A stretch of DNA of 64,000 bases, taken from NCBI GenBank assembly GCA_018883545.1, contig JAHLEH010000001.1, positions 992,001 through 1,056,000 of the forward strand, written 5' to 3'. Origin of the DNA: Marixanthotalea marina (GTDB taxonomy: Bacteria > Bacteroidota > Bacteroidia > Flavobacteriales > Flavobacteriaceae). Shown one piece after another: positions 17,390-26,256 of the stretch. Under the pieces are notes generated by a model, which did no database searches, was not told the DNA's origin, and saw only the letters and a program-made list of their open reading frames with translations. The first letter of the stretch is position 1. Every line of letters starts with the position of its first letter. Position numbers and translations under genes: made by a program.

Positions 17390-18304
17390 ATGAGTACACT
17401 AAAAAAAGACACATCACACATTAATTCATTGGAAAATGAAGCTATCTACATCATGAGAGAGGTGGCAGCACAGTTTGAAAGACCTGTGTTATTGTTTTCG
17501 GGAGGTAAAGACTCCATTACATTGGTAAGGTTGGCGGTAAAAGCATTTTATCCAGCTAAAGTACCATTCCCTTTAATGCATATAGATACGGGACATAATT
17601 TCCCAGAAACCATCGAGTTTAGAGACCGTTTGGTAAAGGAATTAGGATTGGAATTGATTGTTAGAAACGTACAGGATTCTATCGATCAGGGTAAAGTAAA
17701 AGAAGAATCAGGACGTTATGCCAGTAGAAACCAATTGCAAACAACAACGTTGTTGGATGCTATTGAAGAGTTTAAGTTTGATGCGTGTATAGGTGGTGCC
17801 CGTCGTGATGAAGAAAAAGCACGTGCTAAGGAACGTATTTTCTCGGTACGTGATGATTTTGGTCAGTGGGACGAGAAAAGCCAACGTCCGGAGTTGTTCG
17901 ATATGTTGAACGGACAAATACATTTAGGGCAGAACGTACGCGTGTTCCCAATCTCTAACTGGACAGAGTTGGATGTGTGGTCGTATATAGAAAAAGAAAA
18001 CATAGAAATTCCATCCATTTACTTTGCACACAAACGTAAAGTGTTTTTAAGGGATGGTATGATTTGGTCTGCTGATGATGAAGTGGTTTACAGAGACGAC
18101 CATGAAGAAGTGATTGAAGAGTTGGTACGCTTTAGAACGGTAGGCGATATGAGCTGTACAGCAGCGGTATTATCGGATGCTACAACCATATCTAAAGTGG
18201 TGGAGGAAATTAGGGAATCTACCATTTCAGAACGTGGCGCTCGTATAGACGATAAACGATCTGAGGCCGCGATGGAAAAACGTAAACAACAAGGGTATTT
18301 TTAA
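17390..18304 (+). CDS. cysD: Sulfate adenylyltransferase subunit 2
   Basis: ATP-pyrophosphatase subunit that joins sulfate to AMP to form adenylyl sulfate. The P-loop SGGKDS spans residues 37-42, HIDTGHNFPETIEFRD follows near 64-79, and the C-terminal RGARIDDKRSEAAMEKRKQQ is typical. Length of 304 residues is normal. It works as a complex with the GTPase CysN encoded next, and starts 12 bases after cysH. Confidence 0.96.
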   Translation: MSTLKKDTSHINSLENEAIYIMREVAAQFERPVLLFSGGKDSITLVRLAVKAFYPAKVPFPLMHIDTGHNFPETIEFRDRLVKELGLELIVRNVQDSIDQGKVKEESGRYASRNQLQTTTLLDAIEEFKFDACIGGARRDEEKARAKERIFSVRDDFGQWDEKSQRPELFDMLNGQIHLGQNVRVFPISNWTELDVWSYIEKENIEIPSIYFAHKRKVFLRDGMIWSADDEVVYRDDHEEVIEELVRFRTVGDMSCTAAVLSDATTISKVVEEIRESTISERGARIDDKRSEAAMEKRKQQGYF

Positions 18305-18305
18305 A

Positions 18306-18398
18306 ATCCCCTTAATCCCCAAAGGGGAAATGAAATTGATTAAAAGAAATTAAAAAATAAAAATAAAATATTCCTTCCCTTTGGGAAGGTTAGGATGG
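18306..18398. repeat. Palindromic CCCTTTGGG elements before cysN
   Basis: Two elements are seen. The first, TCCCC-aaa-GGGGA, is at about 18316-18328. The second is CCTTCCC-ttt-GGGAAGG at 18373-18389, followed by TTAGGATGGG, which ends immediately before the cysN ATG at 18400. Similar units precede metF and tyrA. Confidence 0.75.
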
Positions 18399-18399
18399 G

Positions 18400-19647
18400 A
18401 TGGAAGTATTAAAAATTGCAACAGCAGGAAGTGTAGATGATGGTAAGAGTACCCTAATTGGGCGTATTCTTTACGATACAAAGTCATTGACTACCGATAA
18501 ATTGGAAGCCATTGAAAAAACCAGTAAACAACGTGGTTACGATTACTTGGATTTCTCGTTGGCTACCGATGGTTTGGTGGCCGAAAGGGAACAAGGTATC
18601 ACCATTGATGTGGCTCATATTTATTTTTCAACAGCTAAGAAAAGCTACATTATTGCCGATACACCGGGCCATGTAGAATATACCAGGAACATGGTAACGG
18701 GTGCCTCTACATCGCAAGCATCCATTATTTTAATTGATGCCAGAAAAGGGGTAATTGAGCAAACCAACCGTCACTTTTTCATCAATAATTTATTGAGAAT
18801 TAAAGATGTGGTTGTGGCCATCAATAAAATGGATTTGGTAGATTATTCGGAAGACGTTTACAATAAAATCAAAGCCGATTTTGAGGTGTTGATGAGCAAA
18901 AGGGATTACCAAGATCAAAAAATAACGTTTATTCCTGTATCTGCTTTAAAGGGTGATAATGTGGTAAACCGTTCTAATAACATGCCTTGGTATACAGGGG
19001 AATCGTTGTTGGAGCACTTGGAGAAATTGGATAAGAAAGATATTTATAATGTTGGAACGCCACGTTTTCCTGTGCAATATGTCATACGTCCTAAAACAGA
19101 AGAGTTTCACGATTTTAGAGGCTATGCCGGTAAAGTGTACGGTGGAGAGTTAAGTGTGGGCGATGAGGTGATTGTACTGCCTTCAAAAACACGGTCGAAA
19201 ATAAAAGAAATTTATTTCTACGATCAAAAATACCAAACGGCTTCCAGAAGGTCTTCGGTAACCATTACCTTGGAAAACGACATCAATGTAAGCAGGGGCG
19301 ATATGATTGTTAAGGAAGGCGATTTGCCAACCATAGATAAAGAATTTACAGCCAATGTATGTTGGATGGATTCCAACCAATTAACACCGGGAGGAAAATA
19401 TGTTGTGCAGCATGGTGTGAACAAAGTATTAGCTAAAGTAGACAGGATAAACCATAAAATACATCCAGATTATTCTGGTATAGAAAAGGATGTTACAGGA
19501 TTGGGCATGAACGACATTGCCTCGGTAACATTCAAATTAAATAAGCCTATTTTTTACGATCAGTTTAAAAACCATAGAACCAACGGTTCTTTCATTTTAA
19601 TTGATACACAATCCAACAACACAGTTGGAGCAGGCTTCATTCAATAA
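18400..19647 (+). CDS. cysN: Sulfate adenylyltransferase subunit 1 (GTPase)
   Basis: GTPase subunit that drives APS formation with CysD. G1 motif GSVDDGKST (10-18), G3 DTPGH near 88 and NKMD near 143 are intact. At 415 residues it is CysN alone: the APS kinase (CysC) domain found fused in many bacteria is absent. The start abuts a palindromic repeat whose final GGATGGG may also help ribosome binding. Confidence 0.96.
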   Translation: MEVLKIATAGSVDDGKSTLIGRILYDTKSLTTDKLEAIEKTSKQRGYDYLDFSLATDGLVAEREQGITIDVAHIYFSTAKKSYIIADTPGHVEYTRNMVTGASTSQASIILIDARKGVIEQTNRHFFINNLLRIKDVVVAINKMDLVDYSEDVYNKIKADFEVLMSKRDYQDQKITFIPVSALKGDNVVNRSNNMPWYTGESLLEHLEKLDKKDIYNVGTPRFPVQYVIRPKTEEFHDFRGYAGKVYGGELSVGDEVIVLPSKTRSKIKEIYFYDQKYQTASRRSSVTITLENDINVSRGDMIVKEGDLPTIDKEFTANVCWMDSNQLTPGGKYVVQHGVNKVLAKVDRINHKIHPDYSGIEKDVTGLGMNDIASVTFKLNKPIFYDQFKNHRTNGSFILIDTQSNNTVGAGFIQ

Positions 19648-19656
19648 ATAAGTAAA

Positions 19657-19711
19657 AAGTTTGAAAGTGAAAAGTAAGAAAGAGAATTGCTTTTCAGCTT
19701 TAAACTTTCAA
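19657..19711. repeat. Inverted repeat before the sulfite reductase gene
   Basis: TTGAAAGT (19661-19668) and GAAAAG (19669-19674) pair with CTTTTC (19690-19695) and ACTTTCAA (19704-19711). The palindrome ends 18 bases before the start codon and resembles other dispersed intergenic repeats in this window. Confidence 0.65.
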
Positions 19712-19729
19712 CATTAAAACTTAAAACAA

Positions 19730-21832
19730 ATGCAAAGTTTTAGAACAGAAATAGAGAATCCAGTTGTAGAAAGGGATATTGTAGAATTAGCTAAAAAAAT
19801 TGAGCTTTTCAACAATGGGAAAATTGATGAGGAAAAGTTTAGAAGCCTTCGTTTGGCCCGTGGTATTTACGGTCAGCGTCAAGAAGGTGTTCAAATGATT
19901 CGTATCAAATTGCCTTACGGAAAAGTGAAGAGCAACCAGTTGCGTAGAATAGCAGACGTGTCTGATGAATATTCACGTGGACGTTTGCATATCACTACCC
20001 GTCAGGACATCCAGATACATTATGTGGATATTAACAGAACCCCTGAATTATGGGCGCAATTGGATAAAGACCATGTAACCATAAGGGAAGCTTGTGGTAA
20101 TACGGTTCGTAATGTAACGGCCAGTGAAACAGCCGGTATCGATGTAAACGAACCATTTGATGTGTCGCCTTATGCTGATGCCCTGTTCCGATTCTTTTTA
20201 AGAAACCCTATCTGTCAGGAAATGGGACGTAAGTTTAAGGTGTCCTTTTCAGCTTCCGACGAAGATACAGGGCTGTCTTATATGCACGATTTAGGTTTTA
20301 TTGCCAAAATTGAAAACGGCGTACGTGGTTTTAAAGTGATGATTGGTGGTGGTTTGGGTTCTCAACCTAGAGAAGCCGATTTGCTTTACGATTTTTTGCC
20401 TGCGGATAAAATCATTCCAACTATGGAAGGCGTGGTGCGTGTTTTCGACCGTTATGGTGAGCGTAAAAGTCGTGCCAAAGCCCGTATGAAATTCTTATTG
20501 AAAGATATAGGTTTGGAAGCTTTTAAAGAATTGGTGGAAGCAGAACAAACAGCCATTGCTTTAAAATCGGTGCCAATTGATGCCGATGCTTACCAAGCAT
20601 CAAAACCGGTATCTGTAGAAGCGCCTCAAGTAGATATAAAAGACCAAAAAGCCTTTGAACTTTGGAAATCAACAAACTTGATTCCACAAAAACAAGAAGG
20701 TTATGTGGCTATCGGTATTAAGGTATTGTTGGGTGATTTCTACACAGATAAAGCACGTTTATTGGCAGATTTAGTAGAGAACTATGCAGCAGGGGAAATC
20801 CGTTTGTCCTTACGTCAAAATATTGTCATTCCTTTTGTGAAGGAAGACTTAGTGCCTTTCTTCTACACCGAATTGGAAAAATTAGGCTTTACAGAAGTAG
20901 GTTATAACAAAGCGGTGGATATCACAGCGTGTCCTGGAACGGATACCTGTAACCTAGGTATTGCCAGTAGTACTGGTATTGCCGATGAGTTGGAGCGAGT
21001 TTTAAAAGCAGAGTATCCACAATATTTGTCTAAAGACGATTTAGTTATTAAAATAAGTGGTTGTATGAATGCTTGTGGACAGCACAACATGGCAAACATT
21101 GGTTTCCAAGGGATGTCCGTTCGTACGCCAGATAAATTAGTTGCACCTGCCTTACAAGTATTGTTAGGCGGCCAAAACTTAAAGAATGGTAAAGGCGCTT
21201 TTGCAGATAAAGTGGTGAAAGTACCAAGCAAAAGAGGTCCTGAAGCATTACGTAGAATATTGAACGACTTTGAAGCCAATGCCGATGGTAAAACCTTTTA
21301 CGAATATTACCAAGTAACTGGTGAACGTTATTTTTACGATTTGTTGAACGATCTTCAAGACGTGAGCAGCTTAACTCCAGATGATTTTATCGATTGGGGA
21401 ACCAGTGAAGAATATGTAAAAGAAATAGGAATTGGTGAGTGTGCCGGTGTGGTAATAGATTTGGTAGCTACCTTGTTTTTAGAAAGTGATGAGAAGATAG
21501 ATAATGCGAAGGAGTCGTTGGAAAATAAAGTATACTCAAGTGCTATTTATCATGCTTACAGCTCTATGATCAATTCTGCGAAAGCAATGTTAATAGCAGA
21601 AAACAAAAGTACCAATACCCATGCTGGTATTGTAAAACAGTTTGATGAATTGTTTGTGGAAAGTGGAAAAATAGCATTAGGCGTACCTTTTTCAGAAGTA
21701 GTTTATCAAATCAATAAAAATGCACCTTCAGAAGATTTTGCAATAAAATATATTGAAAATGCAACCCAGTTTTTAGAAAAGGTAAGAGCTTTTAGAGCTG
21801 AAGAGCAAAATTTAGAAAAGAAAGCAGTATAA
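19730..21832 (+). CDS. Siroheme sulfite/nitrite reductase with C-terminal HEPN-like domain
   Basis: Ferredoxin-type reductase that converts sulfite to sulfide (or nitrite to ammonia) in six-electron steps. Two ferredoxin-like half domains are followed by the 4Fe-4S/siroheme ligands C401 and C407 (TACPGTDTC) and C445 and C449 (SGCMNAC). From about residue 560 an extra ~130-residue helical domain follows, with AKESLENKVYSSAIYHAYSS as its core, resembling HEPN domains. Operon context (cysDN before, siroheme genes and a ferredoxin reductase after) favours sulfite as substrate. Confidence 0.88.
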   Translation: MQSFRTEIENPVVERDIVELAKKIELFNNGKIDEEKFRSLRLARGIYGQRQEGVQMIRIKLPYGKVKSNQLRRIADVSDEYSRGRLHITTRQDIQIHYVDINRTPELWAQLDKDHVTIREACGNTVRNVTASETAGIDVNEPFDVSPYADALFRFFLRNPICQEMGRKFKVSFSASDEDTGLSYMHDLGFIAKIENGVRGFKVMIGGGLGSQPREADLLYDFLPADKIIPTMEGVVRVFDRYGERKSRAKARMKFLLKDIGLEAFKELVEAEQTAIALKSVPIDADAYQASKPVSVEAPQVDIKDQKAFELWKSTNLIPQKQEGYVAIGIKVLLGDFYTDKARLLADLVENYAAGEIRLSLRQNIVIPFVKEDLVPFFYTELEKLGFTEVGYNKAVDITACPGTDTCNLGIASSTGIADELERVLKAEYPQYLSKDDLVIKISGCMNACGQHNMANIGFQGMSVRTPDKLVAPALQVLLGGQNLKNGKGAFADKVVKVPSKRGPEALRRILNDFEANADGKTFYEYYQVTGERYFYDLLNDLQDVSSLTPDDFIDWGTSEEYVKEIGIGECAGVVIDLVATLFLESDEKIDNAKESLENKVYSSAIYHAYSSMINSAKAMLIAENKSTNTHAGIVKQFDELFVESGKIALGVPFSEVVYQINKNAPSEDFAIKYIENATQFLEKVRAFRAEEQNLEKKAV

Positions 21833-21837
21833 CACAA

Positions 21838-22605
21838 ATGAATGTAAAAACCCCAACATTAACAGTAGTAGGTGCAGGGCCTGGTGACGTTGATTTAATC
21901 ACGCTTAAAGCAATTAAAGCGATTGAATCTGCCAATGTGATCTTGTACGATGCGCTTATTAATGAAGAACTGTTAAAATACGCTTCAAAAGATGCCGAAT
22001 TGATTTTTGTGGGCAAGCGTAAGGGATGTTATGCATTTCAGCAAGAACAAATAAATGAACTTATCGTATCTAAAGCCAAGGAAAAGGGGCATGTGGTACG
22101 TTTAAAAGGTGGTGATCCATTTATTTTTGGACGTGGTGCTGAAGAAATCGATTATGTAAGACCCTTTGGGTTGGAAACCTTTGTAGTACCAGGTGTAACC
22201 TCTGCCATAGCAGTACCAGCCTATCAAGGGATTCCATTGACAAAAAGGGGTGTTTCAGAAAGTTTTTGGGTAGTTACGGCTACCACAAAAAAGCATCAGC
22301 TATCGGACGATGTTGCTTTGGCTGCTAAATCGACTGCTACCATTGTTATTTTAATGGGGATGCACAAACTGGCTGAAATAGTTAATGTATTTTCAGCAGA
22401 GAACAAACAGGATACACCTGTTGCAATTATTCAAAATGGCACGCGTGTGGATGAAAATGTAGGTATTGGAACCATCAAGAATATTGAAGCGGTTGTGGCT
22501 GAAAAGCAATTAACATCACCTGCTATTATTGTTATTGGAGATGTGGTGAAGGAACGTGTGGAGCTGTCGTCTTTATACGAGGCTTTAAAGAAAAATATCG
22601 CTTAG
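21838..22605 (+). CDS. cobA: Uroporphyrinogen-III C-methyltransferase
   Basis: Adds two methyl groups from SAM to uroporphyrinogen III, giving precorrin-2 for siroheme. The motifs VVGAGPGDVDLITLKA (10-25), VVRLKGGDPFIFGRG near 83-97 and GVTSAIAVPAYQGIPLT near 120 are intact. The 255-residue length is normal. It begins 5 bases after the reductase gene whose siroheme it helps make. Confidence 0.95.
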   Translation: MNVKTPTLTVVGAGPGDVDLITLKAIKAIESANVILYDALINEELLKYASKDAELIFVGKRKGCYAFQQEQINELIVSKAKEKGHVVRLKGGDPFIFGRGAEEIDYVRPFGLETFVVPGVTSAIAVPAYQGIPLTKRGVSESFWVVTATTKKHQLSDDVALAAKSTATIVILMGMHKLAEIVNVFSAENKQDTPVAIIQNGTRVDENVGIGTIKNIEAVVAEKQLTSPAIIVIGDVVKERVELSSLYEALKKNIA

Positions 22606-22617
22606 TAGTTGGATTTT

Positions 22618-23208
22618 ATGGAAAGGAATAATTTATATCCCATTTTTTTAAAAGCCAGCAACCTTAACATCCTTATTGTTGGTGGTGGTAATGTGGCGGA
22701 AGAAAAGTTGACCTTTCTTTTAAAATCGAGTCCAGATGCTTGTGTAACCATGGTATCACCCATGTTTCGAGAAGGTACGGTGACGCTGGCAAAACAAGGT
22801 GATGTTACGCTCATTAAAGATAAATACAGTAAAAAGTATTTAAAAAATAAACATATTGTTATTGCCACAACCGATAAACCAAAAGTGAACGTAAAAGTGC
22901 ATAAGCATTGTAGAAAACGTAGTATTTTGGTTAATGTGGCCGACAATCCGCCGTATTGCGATTTTTATATGGGTGGAATTGTTACCAAAGGTAATGTAAA
23001 AGTGGCTATTTCCACAAATGGAAAATCGCCAACAACCGCCAAACGTTTACGTCAGTTTTTTGAGGATGTCATTCCAGAAAATGTAGACGATTTGGTTAAA
23101 AATTTGAATGAATACAGAAAAACAATAAAAGGTGACTTTGAAGAAAAAGTAGAAACACTCAACGAATTCACCAAAGGATTAATTGAAAAAAAAGTGCAAA
23201 ATGATTAA
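22618..23208 (+). CDS. Precorrin-2 dehydrogenase / sirohydrochlorin ferrochelatase
   Basis: NAD-dependent oxidation of precorrin-2 and iron insertion to make siroheme, as in the CysG N-terminal part and Met8. The Rossmann motif LIVGGGNVAEEKL is near residues 18-30, and the CysG-type segment VAISTNGKSPTTAKRLRQ follows. The start chosen is ATG at 22618 (196 residues); an upstream in-frame TTG at 22609 is possible but less likely. Its end overlaps the next gene by 8 bases. Confidence 0.92.
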   Translation: MERNNLYPIFLKASNLNILIVGGGNVAEEKLTFLLKSSPDACVTMVSPMFREGTVTLAKQGDVTLIKDKYSKKYLKNKHIVIATTDKPKVNVKVHKHCRKRSILVNVADNPPYCDFYMGGIVTKGNVKVAISTNGKSPTTAKRLRQFFEDVIPENVDDLVKNLNEYRKTIKGDFEEKVETLNEFTKGLIEKKVQND

Positions 23209-24256
23209 AACAGATATACTCATAATAGGTGCAGGGCCAACGGGTTTATTTACGGTTTTTGAAGCAGGATTGTTAAAATTGAAATGTCATTTAATTGACG
23301 CATTGCCACAACCTGGTGGGCAATGTTCTGAGATATATCCTAAAAAGCCAATCTACGATATTCCTGGTTTTCCAGAAATATTAGCAGGCGATTTAACCAA
23401 AAATCTATTGGAGCAAGGTAAGCAATTCGAGCCTGGTTTTACTTTGGGTGAACGCGCAGAAACCATCGAAAAGCAAGAAGATGGAACCTTTATTGTTACA
23501 ACCAATAAAGGTACGCAACACCAAGCGCCTGTAGTTGCCATTGCTGGTGGTTTAGGGTCTTTTGAACCTAGAAAACCCGTTATTGATGGTATTGAAAACT
23601 ATGAGGACAAAGGTGTTGAATATTTTATCAAAGACCCAGAAGTCTACAGAGATAAAAAAGTGGTGATTGCTGGTGGTGGTGATTCTGCTTTGGATTGGAG
23701 TATTTTCTTGGCTGATGTAGCATCCGAAGTGACTTTAATCCACAGAAGAAATGAGTTTAGAGGCGCATTGGATTCTGTTGAAAAAGTGAGTGAGCTTAAA
23801 GCTTTAGGAAAAATAAACTTGATTACGCCAGCTGAGGTAACAGAAATACACGGAAATGGTAAAGTGGAAGCTGTAACCGTAACCAAAGATGGTGATGAAA
23901 CCCAGCTATTGGAAACCGATCATTTTATTCCTTTATTTGGTTTGTCGCCAAAATTAGGGCCAATTGGCAATTGGGGACTTGAAATAGAAAAAAATGCTAT
24001 TAAAGTTGATAATTCATTAAATTACCAAACCAACATTCCTGGTATTTTTGCCATTGGAGACGTAAATACTTATCCAGAAAAATTAAAGCTCATTTTGTGT
24101 GGCTTCCACGAGGCAACACTTATGTGTCAAGCGGCCTATAGAATTATCAATCCTGGTAAAAAATATGTGTTGAAATACACAACAGTTAGTGGTATTGATG
24201 GCTTTGATGGTTCTCGTAAAGAAGCGCCTAAAGCAGTAGTACAATCCATTCAATAA
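23201..24256 (+). CDS. Ferredoxin/flavodoxin-NADP+ reductase, thioredoxin-reductase-like
   Basis: Two-dinucleotide flavoprotein with FAD motif ILIIGAGPTGLFT near 5-17 and NADPH motif VVIAGGGDSALDW near 153-165. The redox-active CxxC of thioredoxin reductase is missing, which fits type 2 ferredoxin-NADP reductases. In this operon it probably supplies electrons through ferredoxin to the sulfite reductase. The chosen ATG at 23201 overlaps the previous gene by 8 bases; an in-frame TTG 18 bases upstream is less likely. Confidence 0.9.
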   Translation: MIKTDILIIGAGPTGLFTVFEAGLLKLKCHLIDALPQPGGQCSEIYPKKPIYDIPGFPEILAGDLTKNLLEQGKQFEPGFTLGERAETIEKQEDGTFIVTTNKGTQHQAPVVAIAGGLGSFEPRKPVIDGIENYEDKGVEYFIKDPEVYRDKKVVIAGGGDSALDWSIFLADVASEVTLIHRRNEFRGALDSVEKVSELKALGKINLITPAEVTEIHGNGKVEAVTVTKDGDETQLLETDHFIPLFGLSPKLGPIGNWGLEIEKNAIKVDNSLNYQTNIPGIFAIGDVNTYPEKLKLILCGFHEATLMCQAAYRIINPGKKYVLKYTTVSGIDGFDGSRKEAPKAVVQSIQ

Positions 24257-24337
24257 AAAGATTTTTATATAAGTGGAATATTGTTGTAAATTTCGGTGTT
24301 TAAATGCGACCACCAATATTCACGTAAAAACTTTAAT

Positions 24338-25108
24338 ATGGATTCGTACCAAGCTTTAAATGACAAGTTAGCAAACAAAAAATACAATGTTCGATTAAAA
24401 GATGTAGTAAAAACATTCACCAAACGATTGTTTTACTACATTTTTGATGAACATGAAGAAGAGCTTCAATATCTGGAAAAGACTTTTCTAGACATTACCA
24501 ATAATTTGAATATTGATAATGGTGAGTCTATCTGGAAAGAATTCAAAGAAAAGTTTCAAACCATACGGGCTAAACTGGATTTAGATGCTGTAGCAGTTGT
24601 TAATTTCGATCCAGCCACAAAGAGCCTTGAAGAAGCCTATATGGCCTGTCCGGGATTTCATGCCATTTCAATCTATCGATTAAGTCACGAGTTGTACATT
24701 CAAAATGTACCTATTATTCCTAGAATGATGAGTGAATATATACATGGTATCACAGGTATTGATATTCATCCGGGCGCTACCATTGGTGAATCGTTTTTTG
24801 TAGACCACGGTACGGGAATTGTTATTGGTGAAACATCCATCATAAAAAATAACGTCAAGATTTTCCAAGGGGTTACTTTGGGTGGTATTCAGGTAAAGAA
24901 AAGTATGGAATCCACAAAACGTCATCCAACTATTGAAGATAATGTTACCATTTATGCCAATGCAACTATTTTGGGTGGTGATATCGTCATTGGAGCCAAT
25001 AGCACTATTGGAGCCAACGTTTGGATTACCCAATCGGTACCTGAAAATTCACTGGTAACTTATCAAACAGAAATTAAAATCAGACCAAAAAAGAATGGCA
25101 TACGCTAG
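24338..25108 (+). CDS. cysE: Serine O-acetyltransferase
   Basis: Transfers acetyl from acetyl-CoA to serine, giving O-acetylserine for cysteine synthesis. The left-handed beta-helix hexapeptides run from IHPGATIGESFFVDHGTGIV onward, with the catalytic D-H pair in FVDHGTG and the GVTLGG turn. ATG at 24338 is preferred (256 residues); a GTG at 24296 would add 14 non-conserved residues. Its end overlaps cysM by 14 bases, so the two are translationally coupled. Confidence 0.93.
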   Translation: MDSYQALNDKLANKKYNVRLKDVVKTFTKRLFYYIFDEHEEELQYLEKTFLDITNNLNIDNGESIWKEFKEKFQTIRAKLDLDAVAVVNFDPATKSLEEAYMACPGFHAISIYRLSHELYIQNVPIIPRMMSEYIHGITGIDIHPGATIGESFFVDHGTGIVIGETSIIKNNVKIFQGVTLGGIQVKKSMESTKRHPTIEDNVTIYANATILGGDIVIGANSTIGANVWITQSVPENSLVTYQTEIKIRPKKNGIR

Positions 25109-25982
25109 TATTACAGATCAAATAGGCAATACGCCACTTATTAAGGCCAATCGTTTAATCAAAAATAAAAATGTCACGTTATTACTGAAATTAGAGGGTG
25201 ACAATCCAGGAGGTAGTGTAAAAGACCGCCCAGCGTTTAATATGATTAATGAAGCGCTTAAGCGTGGTGATATAAAAAAAGGGGATTATTTGGTAGAAGC
25301 GACTAGTGGAAATACAGGTATAGCTTTGGCTTTGATTGCCCAAATTTTAGGTTTGAATATGGTGTTGATTATGCCGGAGAACTCTACCGAAGAGCGCGTA
25401 AAAACCATGAGAGCCTATGGCGCTGAAGTAATTTTAACACCTACTGAGGTTGGTATAGAAGGTTCTAGAGATTTAGCATTCAAACTAAGGGATGAAAAGG
25501 GGTATACGCTTTTAAACCAATTTGAAAATGATGACAACTGGAAAGCCCATTATAAAACCACGGGTCCAGAAATTTGGCGAGATACTAATGGAGAGGTCAC
25601 GCATTTTGTGTCGGCCATGGGAACAACAGGAACCATTATGGGTGTTTCAACCTATTTGAAAGAGAAAAATAAAGATATAACTATTGTTGGTGCACAACCT
25701 GCGGATGGTGCTAAAATTCCAGGTATTCGAAAATGGCCAGAGGAATATATTCCCAAGTTTTTCAATAGAGCCAAAGTAGACCAAGTGATTGAAGTTAGTG
25801 AAGAAGATGCCAAAGTGATGACGCACCGATTGGCTAAAGAAGAAGGTGTCTTTGCAGGTATGAGTAGCGGTGGTTCGGTACATTCGGCAGTTAAATTAGC
25901 CGAGACTTTGGATAGTGGTGTTATTGTTGCTATTATTTGTGATAGAGGTGATAGGTATTTATCCTCCGACCTATTCGATTAA
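25095..25982 (+). CDS. cysM: Cysteine synthase B
   Basis: PLP enzyme that makes cysteine from O-acetylserine and sulfide (CysM forms can also use thiosulfate). PLP lysine is in GGSVKDRPAF near residue 42; the substrate loop EATSGNTGIALA and the PLP phosphate loop TTGTIMG are present. The length of 295 residues and the KDRPA pattern fit CysM better than CysK. It is the last gene before the second SAM riboswitch. Confidence 0.93.
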   Translation: MAYASITDQIGNTPLIKANRLIKNKNVTLLLKLEGDNPGGSVKDRPAFNMINEALKRGDIKKGDYLVEATSGNTGIALALIAQILGLNMVLIMPENSTEERVKTMRAYGAEVILTPTEVGIEGSRDLAFKLRDEKGYTLLNQFENDDNWKAHYKTTGPEIWRDTNGEVTHFVSAMGTTGTIMGVSTYLKEKNKDITIVGAQPADGAKIPGIRKWPEEYIPKFFNRAKVDQVIEVSEEDAKVMTHRLAKEEGVFAGMSSGGSVHSAVKLAETLDSGVIVAIICDRGDRYLSSDLFD

Positions 25983-26024
25983 ATGATTTTTTACAAAACA
26001 GTGTGATAAAAAAAATATTGTTAG

Positions 26025-26032
26025 TATTTTTG
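26025..26032 (+). promoter_or_regulatory. -7 box upstream of the metH riboswitch
   Basis: TATTTTTG matches TAnnTTTG and lies 26 bases before the aptamer, so transcription would start just upstream of the riboswitch. No well-spaced TTG -33 element was seen. Confidence 0.55.
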
Positions 26033-26058
26033 TCCACCAGTTCATAAACGTACTAAAA

Positions 26059-26177
26059 GTTATCAAGAAAGGTAGAGGGAATAGACCCGTTGAAGCCTTG
26101 GCAACCCTTTAGCTTTTAAAGAAGGTGCTACGTTCTACTGCTCGTCTTAATTGGTTTAAGCGAATCAGAAAGATAAC
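26059..26177 (+). promoter_or_regulatory. SAM-I (S-box) riboswitch upstream of split metH
   Basis: S-box aptamer with GTTATCAAGAAAGGTAGAGG, TTGGCAACCC and AAGGTGCTACGTTCTAC. P1 pairs GTTATC (26059-26064) with GATAAC (26172-26177). It should reduce expression of methionine synthase when SAM is high. It is followed at 26178-26210 by a switch segment described separately and, further on, by two dispersed repeats. The 381-bp gap before metH holds only these elements. Confidence 0.93.
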
Positions 26178-26221
26178 GAAAAGTGAATTTCAACAACTTT
26201 TCTTGATAACATACAGATAAC
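26178..26221 (+). promoter_or_regulatory. Candidate riboswitch expression platform (anti-aptamer strand)
   Basis: ACTTTTCTTGATAAC (26196-26210) is complementary over 15 positions, with one G-U, to the aptamer 5' strand GTTATCAAGAAAGGT (26059-26073). It can instead pair locally through ACTTTTC with GAAAAGT (26178-26184). These states exclude each other. GATAAC, the P1 3' strand, occurs three times (26172, 26205, 26216). No U-tract terminator follows. Confidence 0.65.
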
Positions 26222-26256
26222 GAATTTTAATTATTTAATTTTCGTCAAACTGACAA

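Noticed and set aside
18330-18350. A six-codon mini-ORF before cysN as a possible leader peptide
   Set aside because: It has no cysteine or methionine codons, no terminator follows, and the region is repeat sequence.
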